From the NCBI RefSeq assembly GCF_003236315.1, contig NZ_POTY01000012.1, forward strand, positions 1 through 50,398: a stretch of 50,398 nt of DNA. Direction: 5' to 3'. Origin of the DNA: Micromonospora craterilacus. GTDB lineage: Bacteria; Actinomycetota; Actinomycetes; Mycobacteriales; Micromonosporaceae. The number at the start of each line of letters is the position of its first letter. Position 1 is the first letter of the stretch. Below, piece by piece: positions 1 through 7,653 of this stretch. The position numbers were made by a program, and so were the translations under genes. The notes under the pieces were generated by a model. It was not told where the DNA came from and made no database searches. It saw nothing but the letters and a program-made list of their open reading frames with translations.

Positions 1-500
1 GCTCGGGCGAGGGTGTGGAAGGTGAGGTTGAAGCCGACGTAGGCGGGGGTGGCGTCGGGGGTCAGGCCGAGGTTCTCCACATCCAGGGCGTGCACCGCGA
101 AGACGTACCGGTGCGGCCGGTCACCGGGCGGCGGCGCGGCACCGCCGAAGCCCTGCTCGCCGTAGTCGTTGCGCACGGTGAACGCATCGCCCAGGTCGTC
201 GCCGGACGCGCCGCGCGGCAACTCCGTCACGTCGGCCGGCAGGTTGACCAGCACCCAGTGCCAGAACCCGCTGCCGGTCGGCGCGTCCGGGTCGAAGCAG
301 GTCACCGCGAAGCCCTTGGTCTCCGCCGGAAAACCCGACCAGGCCAGGTGTGGCGAGACGTTCCCGCCACCGGTGCTGCCGTGCGCGTGGGCCGCGTCCA
401 TCGGCTCGCCGTTCTGCACATCGTCGCTGGTCAAGGCGAACGAGGCGACGGTCGGCAGCAGCTCGTACGGATCCGGGGCGATCGGTCGTTCCAGGGTCAT
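1..500 (-). CDS. YbhB/YbcL-family PEBP-like protein (3' end cut by window)
   Basis: The ATG at 500 opens a frame that runs off the left edge without a stop, giving 166 codons. The product starts [16 protein letters not shown] and contains [33 protein letters not shown] and [13 protein letters not shown] segments (here [11 protein letters not shown]). These are the conserved blocks of bacterial phosphatidylethanolamine-binding (Raf-kinase-inhibitor-like) proteins, including the DPDAP and HW ligand-pocket motifs. The family is usually 150-190 aa, so only a few residues are probably missing. An AAGGA Shine-Dalgarno lies about 7 nt upstream of the ATG. The family is cytosolic or periplasmic with poorly defined ligands; no signal peptide is seen here. 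The gene is divergent from the small frame at 651. Confidence 0.9.
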   Translation of the reverse strand, partial: MTLERPIAPDPYELLPTVASFALTSDDVQNGEPMDAAHAHGSTGGGNVSPHLAWSGFPAETKGFAVTCFDPDAPTGSGFWHWVLVNLPADVTELPRGASGDDLGDAFTVRNDYGEQGFGGAAPPPGDRPHRYVFAVHALDVENLGLTPDATPAYVGFNLTFHTLAR

Positions 501-650
501 CGACACAGGTCCTTCCGGTGGAAGTGGTGTTCTGCGCACCTTTCATACCCTGAGAAGCGGCGGCATTCGCCAAACCCGGTGCCGTGTCCGCCCGTAACCG
601 AGAGCCCCTCACCCGGGTTGTCACCCTGCGACGTCAACTGAAGGAGTTTC

Positions 651-806
651 TTGGCCGGAATCTGGCGCGACTTCCTCACCGCACTGGTCGAGGCCGTCCG
701 CCGACGCGACACGCAGGCGCCACGCGACGAGCGGCGCCGGGCGGTGCAGCGACTCGCCGAGCAGAAGATCCGCGAGGACCAGCGGGAACACCCGCCGGAG
801 GGGTGA
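651..806 (+). CDS. Small charged hypothetical protein (51 aa)
   Basis: A TTG codon at 651 is preceded by AAGGAG at 641-646 with 4 nt spacing. It opens a 51-codon frame ending at TGA 806, three bases before the tRNA gene on the other strand. The product (LAGIWRDFLTALVEAVRRR and so on) has a short amphipathic start, then an Arg/Glu-rich helical tail ending REHPPEG. About 88 percent of third codon positions are G or C, as in the neighbouring real genes. No family is recognised. Start-site strength and codon bias are the only support. Confidence 0.5.
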   Translation: MAGIWRDFLTALVEAVRRRDTQAPRDERRRAVQRLAEQKIREDQREHPPEG

Positions 807-808
807 AG

Positions 809-895
809 CGGAGGGTGTGGGATTCGAACCCACGAAGACATCGCTGCCTTACCGGTTTTCAAGACCAGCGCCATCGGCCACTAGGCGAACCCTCC
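809..895 (-). tRNA. tRNA-Ser (anticodon UGA)
   Basis: The minus strand folds as an 87-nt class II tRNA. The 7-bp acceptor stem is GGAGGGT (895-889) with ACCCTCC (816-810), and the discriminator is G at 809. The D-arm includes GCCTAGTGGCCGA, the anticodon loop is CTTGAAA with TGA at 861-859, a long serine-type variable arm follows, and the T-arm is GTGGGTTCGAATCCCAC. No CCA is encoded, as is usual in actinobacteria. Confidence 0.97.
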
Positions 896-1036
896 CGGGG
901 CCGCGCAACGCACGGCCGTGCTTAGTCTGCCACGCCCGGTGAGTCGGGGAACGAGCGAGCTACCCGATCCGCCGTGATCACTCACCCTCCGTGCCCGTCC
1001 ACAGCCACCCAACCCGATCCACAGTGGTGTCCTGAG

Positions 1037-1099
1037 CGCTCGATCCGGGATCGAGTGCTCTCGGCGGCCGACGGAGGCCACTTGATCCCGGATCGAGCG
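1037..1099. repeat. Intergenic inverted repeat, GGATCGAGCG family, copy 1
   Basis: Two 21-nt arms (1037-1057 and 1079-1099) are inverted copies with one mismatch, around a 21-nt loop. Each arm contains a smaller near-palindrome around GATCCCGGATC. The right flank GGATCGAGCGTGATCTTG recurs with one change at 38208-38224, so this belongs to a dispersed family. The element lies in the 311-bp gap 896-1206. The same gap also holds a direct repeat of GGCCGGATCGGCGA (1118 and 1141, 23-bp period). Nothing else in the gap looks coding. The hairpin could terminate transcription from either side. Confidence 0.75.
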
Positions 1100-1206
1100 T
1101 GATCTTGAGCAGGGCGTGGCCGGATCGGCGAGCGTAGCGCGGCCGGATCGGCGAACGTTTCGCCGCCGGTGCGTCAAGCGGTGGGCGAATCGGGTATGAC
1201 TGGGCC

Positions 1207-2184
1207 ATGCGCGCGATCACGATTCCGGAGCCCGGCGGACCCGACGTGCTGACCTGGAGTGAGGTGCCCGACCCGCAGCCCGGCCCCGGCGAGGTGATCG
1301 TCGACGTGCGGGCCACCGCGGTCAACCGGGCCGACCTGCTGCAACGGCAGGGGCACTACCCGCCGCCGCCGGGCGCGCCCGCGTACCCGGGGTTGGAGTG
1401 CTCGGGTCTGGTGAGCGCGACCGGTCCCGACGTCACCGGCTGGCGGGTGGGTGACGAGGTCTGCGCGCTGCTGGCCGGCGGCGGGTACGCCGAGCGGGTG
1501 GCCGTGCCGGCCGGGCAGTTGCTGCCGGTGCCGGCCGGGGTCGACCTGGTCGACGCAGCCGCGTTACCCGAGGTAGCGTGCACGGTCTGGTCGAACGTGG
1601 TCCAGCTGGCCCGCCTGTCGGCGGGCGAAACGCTGCTGGTGCATGGCGGCGGCAGCGGGATCGGCACGTTCGCGGTCCAGCTCGGCGCCGCGCTCGGCGC
1701 GACCGTGGTGGCGACCGCGCGGGCGGCGAAACACGACCGGCTGCGCGAGTTGGGGGCCGGGCACCTGGTCGACTACCAGGAGCAGGATTTCGTCGAGGAG
1801 GTCCGGAAGGTCACCGACGGCCGGGGCGCGGACGTGGTCCTCGACATCATGGGCGCGTCGTATCTGGGCCGTAACGTGGCCGCGCTGGCCACCGACGGGC
1901 GGCTGGTGGTGATCGGCATGCAGGGCGGGCGCAAGGGCGAGCTGGACCTCGGCGCGCTGCTGGCCAAGCGCGGCACGGTCGCGGCGACCGCGCTGCGTTC
2001 CCGTCCGCTCGACCAGAAGGCCGCGATCGTCCGAGGGGTACGCGAGCAGGTCTGGCCGCTGGTCGAGGCGGGCCAGGTCCGCCCGGTCGTCGACCGGCGA
2101 CTGCCGATCACCAGGGTGGCCGACGCGCACCGGCTGGTCGAGTCGAACGAACACGTCGGCAAGGTGCTGCTCACCGTCGGATGA
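1207..2184 (+). CDS. qor: NAD(P)H:quinone oxidoreductase, zeta-crystallin/PIG3-like
   Basis: A 325-aa zinc-independent medium-chain dehydrogenase/reductase. The N-terminal GroES-like domain includes PGLECSGLV and AVNRADLLQRQG, which is typical of the PIG3/TP53I3 branch. The Rossmann domain contains VHGGGSGIGTFAVQLG, the NADPH-binding loop, followed by DVVLDIMGASYLGRN. Zinc ligands are absent. The family reduces quinones with NADPH in the cytosol. No Shine-Dalgarno is evident; TATGAC at 1195-1200, six bases before the ATG, would fit a -10 box for a leaderless message. The gene is convergent with soxR, whose homologues in actinobacteria often control quinone reductases. Confidence 0.9.
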   Translation: MRAITIPEPGGPDVLTWSEVPDPQPGPGEVIVDVRATAVNRADLLQRQGHYPPPPGAPAYPGLECSGLVSATGPDVTGWRVGDEVCALLAGGGYAERVAVPAGQLLPVPAGVDLVDAAALPEVACTVWSNVVQLARLSAGETLLVHGGGSGIGTFAVQLGAALGATVVATARAAKHDRLRELGAGHLVDYQEQDFVEEVRKVTDGRGADVVLDIMGASYLGRNVAALATDGRLVVIGMQGGRKGELDLGALLAKRGTVAATALRSRPLDQKAAIVRGVREQVWPLVEAGQVRPVVDRRLPITRVADAHRLVESNEHVGKVLLTVG

Positions 2185-2196
2185 ACCCCACGGCAG

Positions 2197-2280
2197 GCCA
2201 GCCGCACGAGGCCAGCGCCAGCCGCACGAGGCCAGGGCCAGCCCGCACAGAGCCAGGGGCCAGCCCACAGAGCCAGGGGC
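2197..2280. repeat. Tandem 20-22 bp repeat between convergent genes
   Basis: Four imperfect head-to-tail units of the form GCCAGCC(C)GCAC(A)GAGGCCAG start at 2197, 2217, 2237 and 2259. The first two differ only at the last base. They fill most of the 117 bp between the qor stop and the soxR stop. No long inverted repeat is visible. Confidence 0.75.
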
Positions 2281-2301
2281 CGGACGCACCGGTCAACCTC
2301 C

Positions 2302-2739
2302 TCAGCGAGGCAGGATGAGGCGCGCGCCGGGTCCCTCGCCGGCCAGCTCGTCGCCGGGGTTGTAGAGGGCGCAGCGGCGCAGCGAGAGGCAGCCGCAGCC
2401 GATGCAGCCGTCGAGGTCGTCGCGGAGCTGGGTCATCAGTCTGATTTTCTCTTCCAGCCGTTTGCGCCAGGCGGTGGAGAGCCGCGCCCAGTCCTCGGCG
2501 GTGGGCGTACGCGAGGCGGGCAGCGAGTCCAGCGCGGTCCGGATCTCGTCCAGCGAGATGCCGACCTGCTGCGCGATCCGGATGAACGCCACCCGCCGCA
2601 ACTCGCCGCGGTGGTACCGGCGCTGGTTCCCGCCGGTGCGGTCGGCCCGGATCAGCCCCAGCCGCTCGTAGTAGCGCAGCGCGGACTGCGCCACCCCGCT
2701 GCGGGCGGCGAGCTGACCAATGGTGAGCGCTTCCTGCAT
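2302..2739 (-). CDS. soxR: Redox-sensitive transcriptional activator SoxR
   Basis: A 145-aa MerR-family regulator. Residues 5-45 form the winged helix-turn-helix (LTIGQLAARSGVAQSALRYY), a dimerisation helix follows, and then the signature CIGCGCLSLRRC with C112, C115, C117 and C123. These four cysteines bind the [2Fe-2S] cluster that senses redox-cycling drugs in this family. The ATG at 2739 is chosen because the MerR domain begins there; an upstream extension in frame would run through the operator region. The gene is divergent from the split transketolase, 46 bp apart, with a dyad between them. Confidence 0.95.
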   Translation of the reverse strand: MQEALTIGQLAARSGVAQSALRYYERLGLIRADRTGGNQRRYHRGELRRVAFIRIAQQVGISLDEIRTALDSLPASRTPTAEDWARLSTAWRKRLEEKIRLMTQLRDDLDGCIGCGCLSLRRCALYNPGDELAGEGPGARLILPR

Positions 2740-2748
2740 CACATCGCC

Positions 2749-2781
2749 TTGAGTTGAACCTCGCTTTAACTTGCAGGCTAT
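2749..2781 (+). promoter_or_regulatory. Candidate SoxR operator/promoter between soxR and transketolase
   Basis: AGTTGAA (2752-2758) and TTTAACT (2765-2771) form a dyad with one mismatch. TTGAAC (2754-2759) and GGCTAT (2776-2781) sit like -35 and -10 boxes reading toward the transketolase. The stretch 2759-2777 resembles the right half of the classical soxbox (TTAACTTG then AGG, with one extra C), but the left half is poor. GGCTAT lies only 4 nt before the ATG at 2786, which would make a leaderless mRNA. The assignment is inferred from position and partial similarity. Confidence 0.4.
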
Positions 2782-2785
2782 CCGC

Positions 2786-3520
2786 ATGACCACACTCGCC
2801 ACCACCACGGCCCGGATCGCCGAGGCCGCCACGCCCCTCGACGGCCGGCTCCCGGTCGCCCCGCTGCTGGAGCGGGTCCGTGCCGGCCGGGAGTTCGGCC
2901 CGAACGTCTATTCGACCGTCGACGTGCTCTGGGTGCTCTACGACCGGATCCTGCGGGTCACTCCCGCGACCGCCGACCACCCCGACCGGGACCGGTTCCT
3001 GCTCTCCAAGGGGCACGCGGTCGCCGGCTACTACGCGGTGCTCGCCGCGAAGGGCTTCGTTCCGCCCGACTGGCTGGACGACCAGGGCGGGCCGGAGAGC
3101 CGACTCGGCGACCACCCGGACCGGACGCTGGTGCCCGGGGTGGAGATCGGCTCCGGCTCGCTCGGGCACGGCCTGGGCCTGGCCGTCGGCAGCGCGCTCG
3201 GGTTGCGCGCCCAGGGACTGCTCGAACCCCGGGTGTACGTCCTCCTCGGCGACGCCGAACTGGACGAGGGCTCGAACCACGAGGCGATCGCGTACGCCGG
3301 CACGGCCGGCCTGGGGAACCTGACCGCGATCGTGGTCGACAACTCCTCCGCCACGCACGGCTGGCCGGGTGGGGTGGCCAACCGGTTCACGGTGAACGGG
3401 TGGACCGCCGCCACGGTCGACGGGCGGGACCACGCCGCCCTGCACACCGCCCTGACCGGGCACCACGGCCACCGGCCACACCTCGTCGTCGCGGTCGTCG
3501 AGAGCGGGGAGCAGCCATGA
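2786..3520 (+). CDS. Transketolase, N-terminal subunit
   Basis: A 244-aa protein equal to the thiamine-diphosphate-binding half of transketolase. SKGHAVAGYY carries a conserved His. EIGSGSLGHGLGLAVG and LLGDAELDEGSNHEAI followed by VVDNSS form the metal/ThDP (GD-N) motif. Standard transketolase is about 650-700 aa in one chain; here the pyrimidine-binding half is the next gene, which starts inside this gene's stop codon (ATGA at 3517-3520). The pair should assemble into one enzyme moving two-carbon units in the non-oxidative pentose phosphate pathway. The ATG at 2786 has only a weak GCAGG upstream. Confidence 0.9.
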   Translation: MTTLATTTARIAEAATPLDGRLPVAPLLERVRAGREFGPNVYSTVDVLWVLYDRILRVTPATADHPDRDRFLLSKGHAVAGYYAVLAAKGFVPPDWLDDQGGPESRLGDHPDRTLVPGVEIGSGSLGHGLGLAVGSALGLRAQGLLEPRVYVLLGDAELDEGSNHEAIAYAGTAGLGNLTAIVVDNSSATHGWPGGVANRFTVNGWTAATVDGRDHAALHTALTGHHGHRPHLVVAVVESGEQP

Positions 3521-4407
3521 GGGAGAGCTTCGTCGACACCACCACGACGCTGCTGGCCGAGGATCCGCGTACCGCGCTGGTGCTCGCCGACATCTCCGCC
3601 GCCGCGTTCGCCCCGGCCGCGGAGCGGCACCCGGACCGGGTGCTCAACGTCGGCATCCGGGAGCAGTTGATGCTCGGCGTGGCCGGCGGGCTGGCGCTGA
3701 CCGGGTTGCGGCCGATCGTGCACAGTTACGCGCCGTTCCTCGTCGAGCGGGCGTACGAGCAGATCAAGCTCGACCTCGACCACCAGGGAGTGCACGCGGT
3801 GCTGGTCAGCGTCGGCGCGTCGTACGACCGGGCGGCGGCCGGGCGGACCCACCTCAGCCCGGCCGACGTCGCGCTGCTCGACACCCTGGCCGGTTGGACC
3901 GTGCACGCGCCGGGTCACCCGGCCGAGGTGCCCGGCCTGCTGCGTGCCGCGGTGGCCGCAGACACCTCGGCGTACCTGCGGCTGTCGTCAGCGCACAACG
4001 AGCGCCCGCACGCCGGTGACGGGGCGCTGGTGGTGATGCGGGACGCCGGGGCGGGCGCGCCGCTGCTGATCGCGGTCGGCCCGATGCTGGACGCGGCTCT
4101 CGCGGCGGTCGCGGATCTGCCGGTGACCGTGGCGTACACCCATCGACCGCGCCCGTTCGACACCGCCGGCCTGCGGGCGCTCGCCGGCACCGAGGTGATC
4201 CTGGTCGAGCCCTACCTGGCGGGCACCTCGGTCCGGCTGGTCTCGACGGCGCTGGCGGACCGGCCGCACCGGTTGCTCGCGCTGGGGGTCGGGCGGGAGG
4301 AGTTGCGCCGCTACGGCTCGGCCGAGGACCACACCCGCTGGCATGGGCTGGATGCGGCGGGGTTGCGCCGCTCGCTCACCGGCTTCCTGTCTCCGGCCCG
4401 GGTCTAG
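3517..4407 (+). CDS. Transketolase, C-terminal subunit
   Basis: A 296-aa protein with the pyrimidine-binding transketolase domain: NVGIREQLMLGVAGGLALTG holds the catalytic Glu, and GLRPIVHSYAPFLVERAYEQ follows. The C-terminal domain starts around residue 180 (LIAVGPMLDAAL). It is translationally coupled to the N-terminal subunit through a four-base ATGA overlap. Two-gene transketolases are known from archaea and some actinobacteria. The gene ends 11 bp from the convergent glycosyltransferase, within a short direct repeat of GCCGGGCCGGGTCTA-type sequence. Confidence 0.9.
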   Translation: MRESFVDTTTTLLAEDPRTALVLADISAAAFAPAAERHPDRVLNVGIREQLMLGVAGGLALTGLRPIVHSYAPFLVERAYEQIKLDLDHQGVHAVLVSVGASYDRAAAGRTHLSPADVALLDTLAGWTVHAPGHPAEVPGLLRAAVAADTSAYLRLSSAHNERPHAGDGALVVMRDAGAGAPLLIAVGPMLDAALAAVADLPVTVAYTHRPRPFDTAGLRALAGTEVILVEPYLAGTSVRLVSTALADRPHRLLALGVGREELRRYGSAEDHTRWHGLDAAGLRRSLTGFLSPARV

Positions 4408-4418
4408 CCGGGCCGGGT

Positions 4419-5126
4419 CTAGCCGGGCCGGGTGTCGGCGGGGCGGCGGCGGGCGCGCTCGCGGCCGAGGATCCAGATCGCCTCGACGCCGTCCCGCCAG
4501 GTGATCTTCTTGCCTTCCTCCCGGCCCCGGGCCCGGTAGCTGATCGGCACCTCGTACGGCCGGATCCGGCGGCGCAGCAGCTTGCCGGTCACCTCGGCCT
4601 CCATGCCGAAGCCGCGGGAGCGGACGTCCAGCGAGCGGTAGAGCGCCACCGGCATCAGCTTGAAGCAGGTCTCCAGGTCGCCGATGTAGGAGTTGAACAG
4701 CACGTTCGCCGCCATGGTGACGCCCTTGTTGCCCATCACGTACCAGAAGCTGTAGGCGCTGTGGCTGCCGAAGGTGCGATTGCCGTAGACCACCGTCGCC
4801 CGGCCGTCGAGCACCGGGGCGAGCAGCGTGGGGATGTCCTGCGGGTCGTACTCCAGGTCGGCGTCGAGGATGACCATGTACTCACCCTCGGCGCTGGCGA
4901 CCGCCGTCTTGATGGCCGCGCCCTTGCCCGCGTTGCGCTGATGGGTGATCACCCGCAGCCGCGCGTCGTCGGCCCGGCCGAGAATTTCCCCGGTGCCGTC
5001 GCGGCTGCCGTCGTCGACCACCACGAGTTCGATCTCGCACGGATACTCGACGGCCAGCGCCTGCTTCAGGGCATCCGCGATGCGTTCTTCCTCGTTGTAG
5101 ACCGGCATGAGGATCGACAGCTTCAC
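4419..5126 (-). CDS. Glycosyltransferase family 2 (dolichol-phosphate-sugar synthase-like)
   Basis: A 235-aa cytosolic GT-A enzyme: LSILMPVYNEEERI at the N terminus, VVVDDGSRDGTGEIL (nucleotide binding), ILDADLEYDPQD with the DAD metal motif, then ETCFKLMPVALYRSL and GFGMEAEVTGKLLRR. This order is typical of polyprenyl-phosphate mannosyl/glucosyl transferases, though the exact sugar cannot be read. The GTG at 5126 is preferred because GGAG lies 6 nt upstream; a GTG at 5138 would add MEIP but lacks a Shine-Dalgarno. A polyprenyl-phosphate sugar would suit the divergent GT-C-like membrane protein at 5251. That link is inference. Confidence 0.88.
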   Translation of the reverse strand: MKLSILMPVYNEEERIADALKQALAVEYPCEIELVVVDDGSRDGTGEILGRADDARLRVITHQRNAGKGAAIKTAVASAEGEYMVILDADLEYDPQDIPTLLAPVLDGRATVVYGNRTFGSHSAYSFWYVMGNKGVTMAANVLFNSYIGDLETCFKLMPVALYRSLDVRSRGFGMEAEVTGKLLRRRIRPYEVPISYRARGREEGKKITWRDGVEAIWILGRERARRRPADTRPG

Positions 5127-5250
5127 GGGAATCTCCACGAGGGCGGCAATATGTCGGCCATAGCCTAGCCTGGCAGGTCAGTAATGTGGTGGCGACCACC
5201 AATGGAAACCGCGGTTCGGACACTCAGGCCGATGGTGTTTACTTCCGGCC

Positions 5251-7497
5251 ATGTCGGCCGCCGGCTTCTTGTTCGTCCTGGCCCCCATCGCCGCCGCCAC
5301 CCTGCTCAGCGTGGCGTTGCGGCCACGAGCCGTGGATAGGGCGGCGCCGCGCCGGCTCGCGGTGATCCGGGCGGCCCTGGCCACCGGCGTCTTCGCGGTG
5401 CTGGCCGTCGAAGTGCTGGGTGCGCTCCGGCTGCTGACCGCGCCCGCGTTCGGCGCGGCCTGGCTGCTCTTCCTGGCGGGTTGCGCGCTGGCCGCCGGGT
5501 GGCGCCGCCGGGTCGACGCGGCGGGCCGGGGCGCGGACACCGCCGGCGGGACGACTCCGTCGCTTTCGGACGCCGACTCGCTCGCCTCGCCGACGCCGTC
5601 GCCCGCCCTCGCCACGGCTTCGTCGGGCGCGCCGGCGCCGGTGGCTGTCCGGACGACCGCCGGCACCGCTACCCCCGGGCCGGGGCGGGCGGTGCCACCC
5701 TCCGGGGCGGACGCCACACCGGGCGGCCCGACCGGCGGGTGGCGCGCCGCGTTGACCGGTTTCTGGCGTACGGCGAGCCGGGGCGAACGGCTGCTCGCCG
5801 GCACGGTCGGCGGGCTGCTCCTGGTCGAGCTGCTGATCGCGCTGCTGGCCGCGCCGAACAACTTCGACTCGCAGACGTACCACCTGCCCAAGGTGGAACG
5901 CTGGGTGGCCCAGGGCGACCTGTCCTTCTGGGCCACCGCGATCCACCGGCAGGTGACCATCCCGCCGGGAGCGGAGTACCTGCTGCTGCACCTGCGGTTG
6001 TTCACCGGCGGCGACGCGCTGTACAACCTGGTCCAATGGGGTGCCGGGCTGGGCTGCCTGCTGGCGCTCTCCCGGGTGACCGCACAGCTCGGCGGTGGCC
6101 GGCGGGCCCAGCTGCTCACCGTGTTCGTGCTGGCCACCACGCCGATGGTGACCCTTCAGGCGACCAGCACCCAGACCGATCTGGTCTGCGCCGCCTGGGT
6201 GGCCTGCGCGGCAACCCTCGCCCTGGACGGGCTGCGGCGGCGCGCCGGCGTGGCCGACCTGCTCGCACTCGGGGCGGCCGCCGGGCTGACCGCGCTGACC
6301 AAGACCAGCGGACTGCTCGCGGTGGGTCCACTGCTGGTGCTGTGGGGGTTGGGTCAGCTCCGCCTGGCGTACGCCGACCGGCCGACCGGTCGCCGTCGGA
6401 TCCCGGTCGCCGGCACCGCCCGTACGGTCGGCGCGTCGGTGCTGATCCTGCTGGTGGCCGCCACCGTGGTCGGTCCGTTCCTGGGCCGGGTGAACGCCGA
6501 GTTCGGTCACCCGCTCGGCCCGCCCCGGCTGCGCGAGTCGGTGCCGATGGAGCGGCATGACCCGCCGTCGGTACTCGTGAACGCGCTCCGCATCGGGCAC
6601 ACCGCACTGGACACCCCGCTGACCCCGCTGCGTCAGGTGACCGCCGCGGCGATCACCGGCGTGGCCGGGCTGGTCGGGGTCGATCCGCAGGACCGCGCGA
6701 TCACCTTCGGGCAGGAGACCTTCCCGGAACCGTCCTGGTATCCGGACGAGGACCGGGTGGCGTTTCCGCTGGCCGGGACGTTGGCGCTGATCGCCGCCGT
6801 GGCGGCGGTACGCCGGCCGGGCCGGATCAACCCCGACTCGGCCGGGGCGCTGCGCGCGTACGCCCTGACGGTCGCGTTCGCGGTGCTGCTGCACACCGCG
6901 ATGATCAAGTGGCAACCGTGGGGGAACCGGCTGGTGCTCTACGCCCTGGCGGTGTCGGTGCCGCTGGCCGGGCTCTGGCTGGACGCACTCTTCCGCCGTT
7001 CCGGCCGCGCTGCCGACAGGACAGGCCGTGGACGGCGGCCGGTCGCCGCGACGCTCGCGGTGACGGTGCTCGCCACCTGCGCGTTGGCCGGGGTGCTGGC
7101 GGTGTCCTACGGCTTCCCGCGCCGGCTGGTCGGCGCGGGCTCGGTCTTCACCACGGCCGAATGGGAGCTGCGCTTCCTGCGGCGTCCCCAGTGGGCGGAG
7201 GAGTACCGCTGGGCGGCCGACGCCGTTCGCGCCGCCGACGCCCGCCGGATCGGCCTGTCCCAGCGCAACGACGACTGGGAGTACCCCTGGTGGTTGCTGC
7301 TGCGCGACGCCGACGGCGGGCGTCCCGAGTTGCTCGCCCTCCAGTCGGTCCTGCCCGACCGGCCGGCGGCCGATCCGGCCTCGGTGGACGCGATCCTCTG
7401 CGTCGGCAGCCGTCCGCTCTGCGCTGAGCTGGTGCCGCCCGACTGGCGGTTGGAGTTCCGCAGCTACGTCGGTTACGCCCTGCCCGCCGACCGATGA
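5251..7497 (+). CDS. Polytopic membrane protein, GT39/GT-C glycosyltransferase-like
   Basis: A 748-aa integral membrane protein. Two or three N-terminal membrane helices are followed by a Pro/Ala/Thr-rich linker at about residues 90-170, then a helix-rich core. Just after the helix LLLVELLIALLAAPN comes NNFDSQTYHLPKVERWVAQG near residue 204, the acidic-loop motif of GT-C transferases that use polyprenyl-phosphate sugars. TSTQTDLVCAAWVA and repeated Leu/Ala helices follow. Residues about 620-748 form an extracytoplasmic soluble tail (RRPQWAEEYRWAADAV). The substrate is unknown. No convincing Shine-Dalgarno precedes the ATG; TTTACT at 5238-5243 could be a -10 for a leaderless message. Confidence 0.75.
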   Translation: MSAAGFLFVLAPIAAATLLSVALRPRAVDRAAPRRLAVIRAALATGVFAVLAVEVLGALRLLTAPAFGAAWLLFLAGCALAAGWRRRVDAAGRGADTAGGTTPSLSDADSLASPTPSPALATASSGAPAPVAVRTTAGTATPGPGRAVPPSGADATPGGPTGGWRAALTGFWRTASRGERLLAGTVGGLLLVELLIALLAAPNNFDSQTYHLPKVERWVAQGDLSFWATAIHRQVTIPPGAEYLLLHLRLFTGGDALYNLVQWGAGLGCLLALSRVTAQLGGGRRAQLLTVFVLATTPMVTLQATSTQTDLVCAAWVACAATLALDGLRRRAGVADLLALGAAAGLTALTKTSGLLAVGPLLVLWGLGQLRLAYADRPTGRRRIPVAGTARTVGASVLILLVAATVVGPFLGRVNAEFGHPLGPPRLRESVPMERHDPPSVLVNALRIGHTALDTPLTPLRQVTAAAITGVAGLVGVDPQDRAITFGQETFPEPSWYPDEDRVAFPLAGTLALIAAVAAVRRPGRINPDSAGALRAYALTVAFAVLLHTAMIKWQPWGNRLVLYALAVSVPLAGLWLDALFRRSGRAADRTGRGRRPVAATLAVTVLATCALAGVLAVSYGFPRRLVGAGSVFTTAEWELRFLRRPQWAEEYRWAADAVRAADARRIGLSQRNDDWEYPWWLLLRDADGGRPELLALQSVLPDRPAADPASVDAILCVGSRPLCAELVPPDWRLEFRSYVGYALPADR

Positions 7498-7612
7498 GCT
7501 GACGACCGCCCGGCCGGCCACGACCTGCCCTATTGGCCCGGTTCGGCACAGCGCGCGCAAGTATTCCGAGATGCATTCACATGCCTCCATGGCACGCGTT
7601 ACCGTCCGGCAA

Positions 7613-7636
7613 CTCGATCGACGTCCCGCGATCGAG
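7613..7636. promoter_or_regulatory. Perfect 8-bp palindromic arms upstream of secreted hydrolase
   Basis: CTCGATCG (7613-7620) and CGATCGAG (7629-7636) are perfect inverted copies around 8 bp. They end 4 bases before the AAAGGAG Shine-Dalgarno of the hydrolase gene. The size fits a repressor site or a 5' UTR hairpin. The rest of the 156-bp gap (7498-7653) shows nothing recognisable. Confidence 0.4.
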
Positions 7637-7653
7637 CCGAAAGGAGTGCGTCG

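Noticed and set aside
809..895. tRNA-Ser as an integration site for a mobile element
   Set aside because: No integrase, no direct repeat of the tRNA 3' end and no change in base composition is seen nearby.
2787..4407. Split transketolase read as a frameshifted single gene
   Set aside because: The two parts overlap by a clean ATGA, each has a complete domain, and two-subunit transketolases are established.
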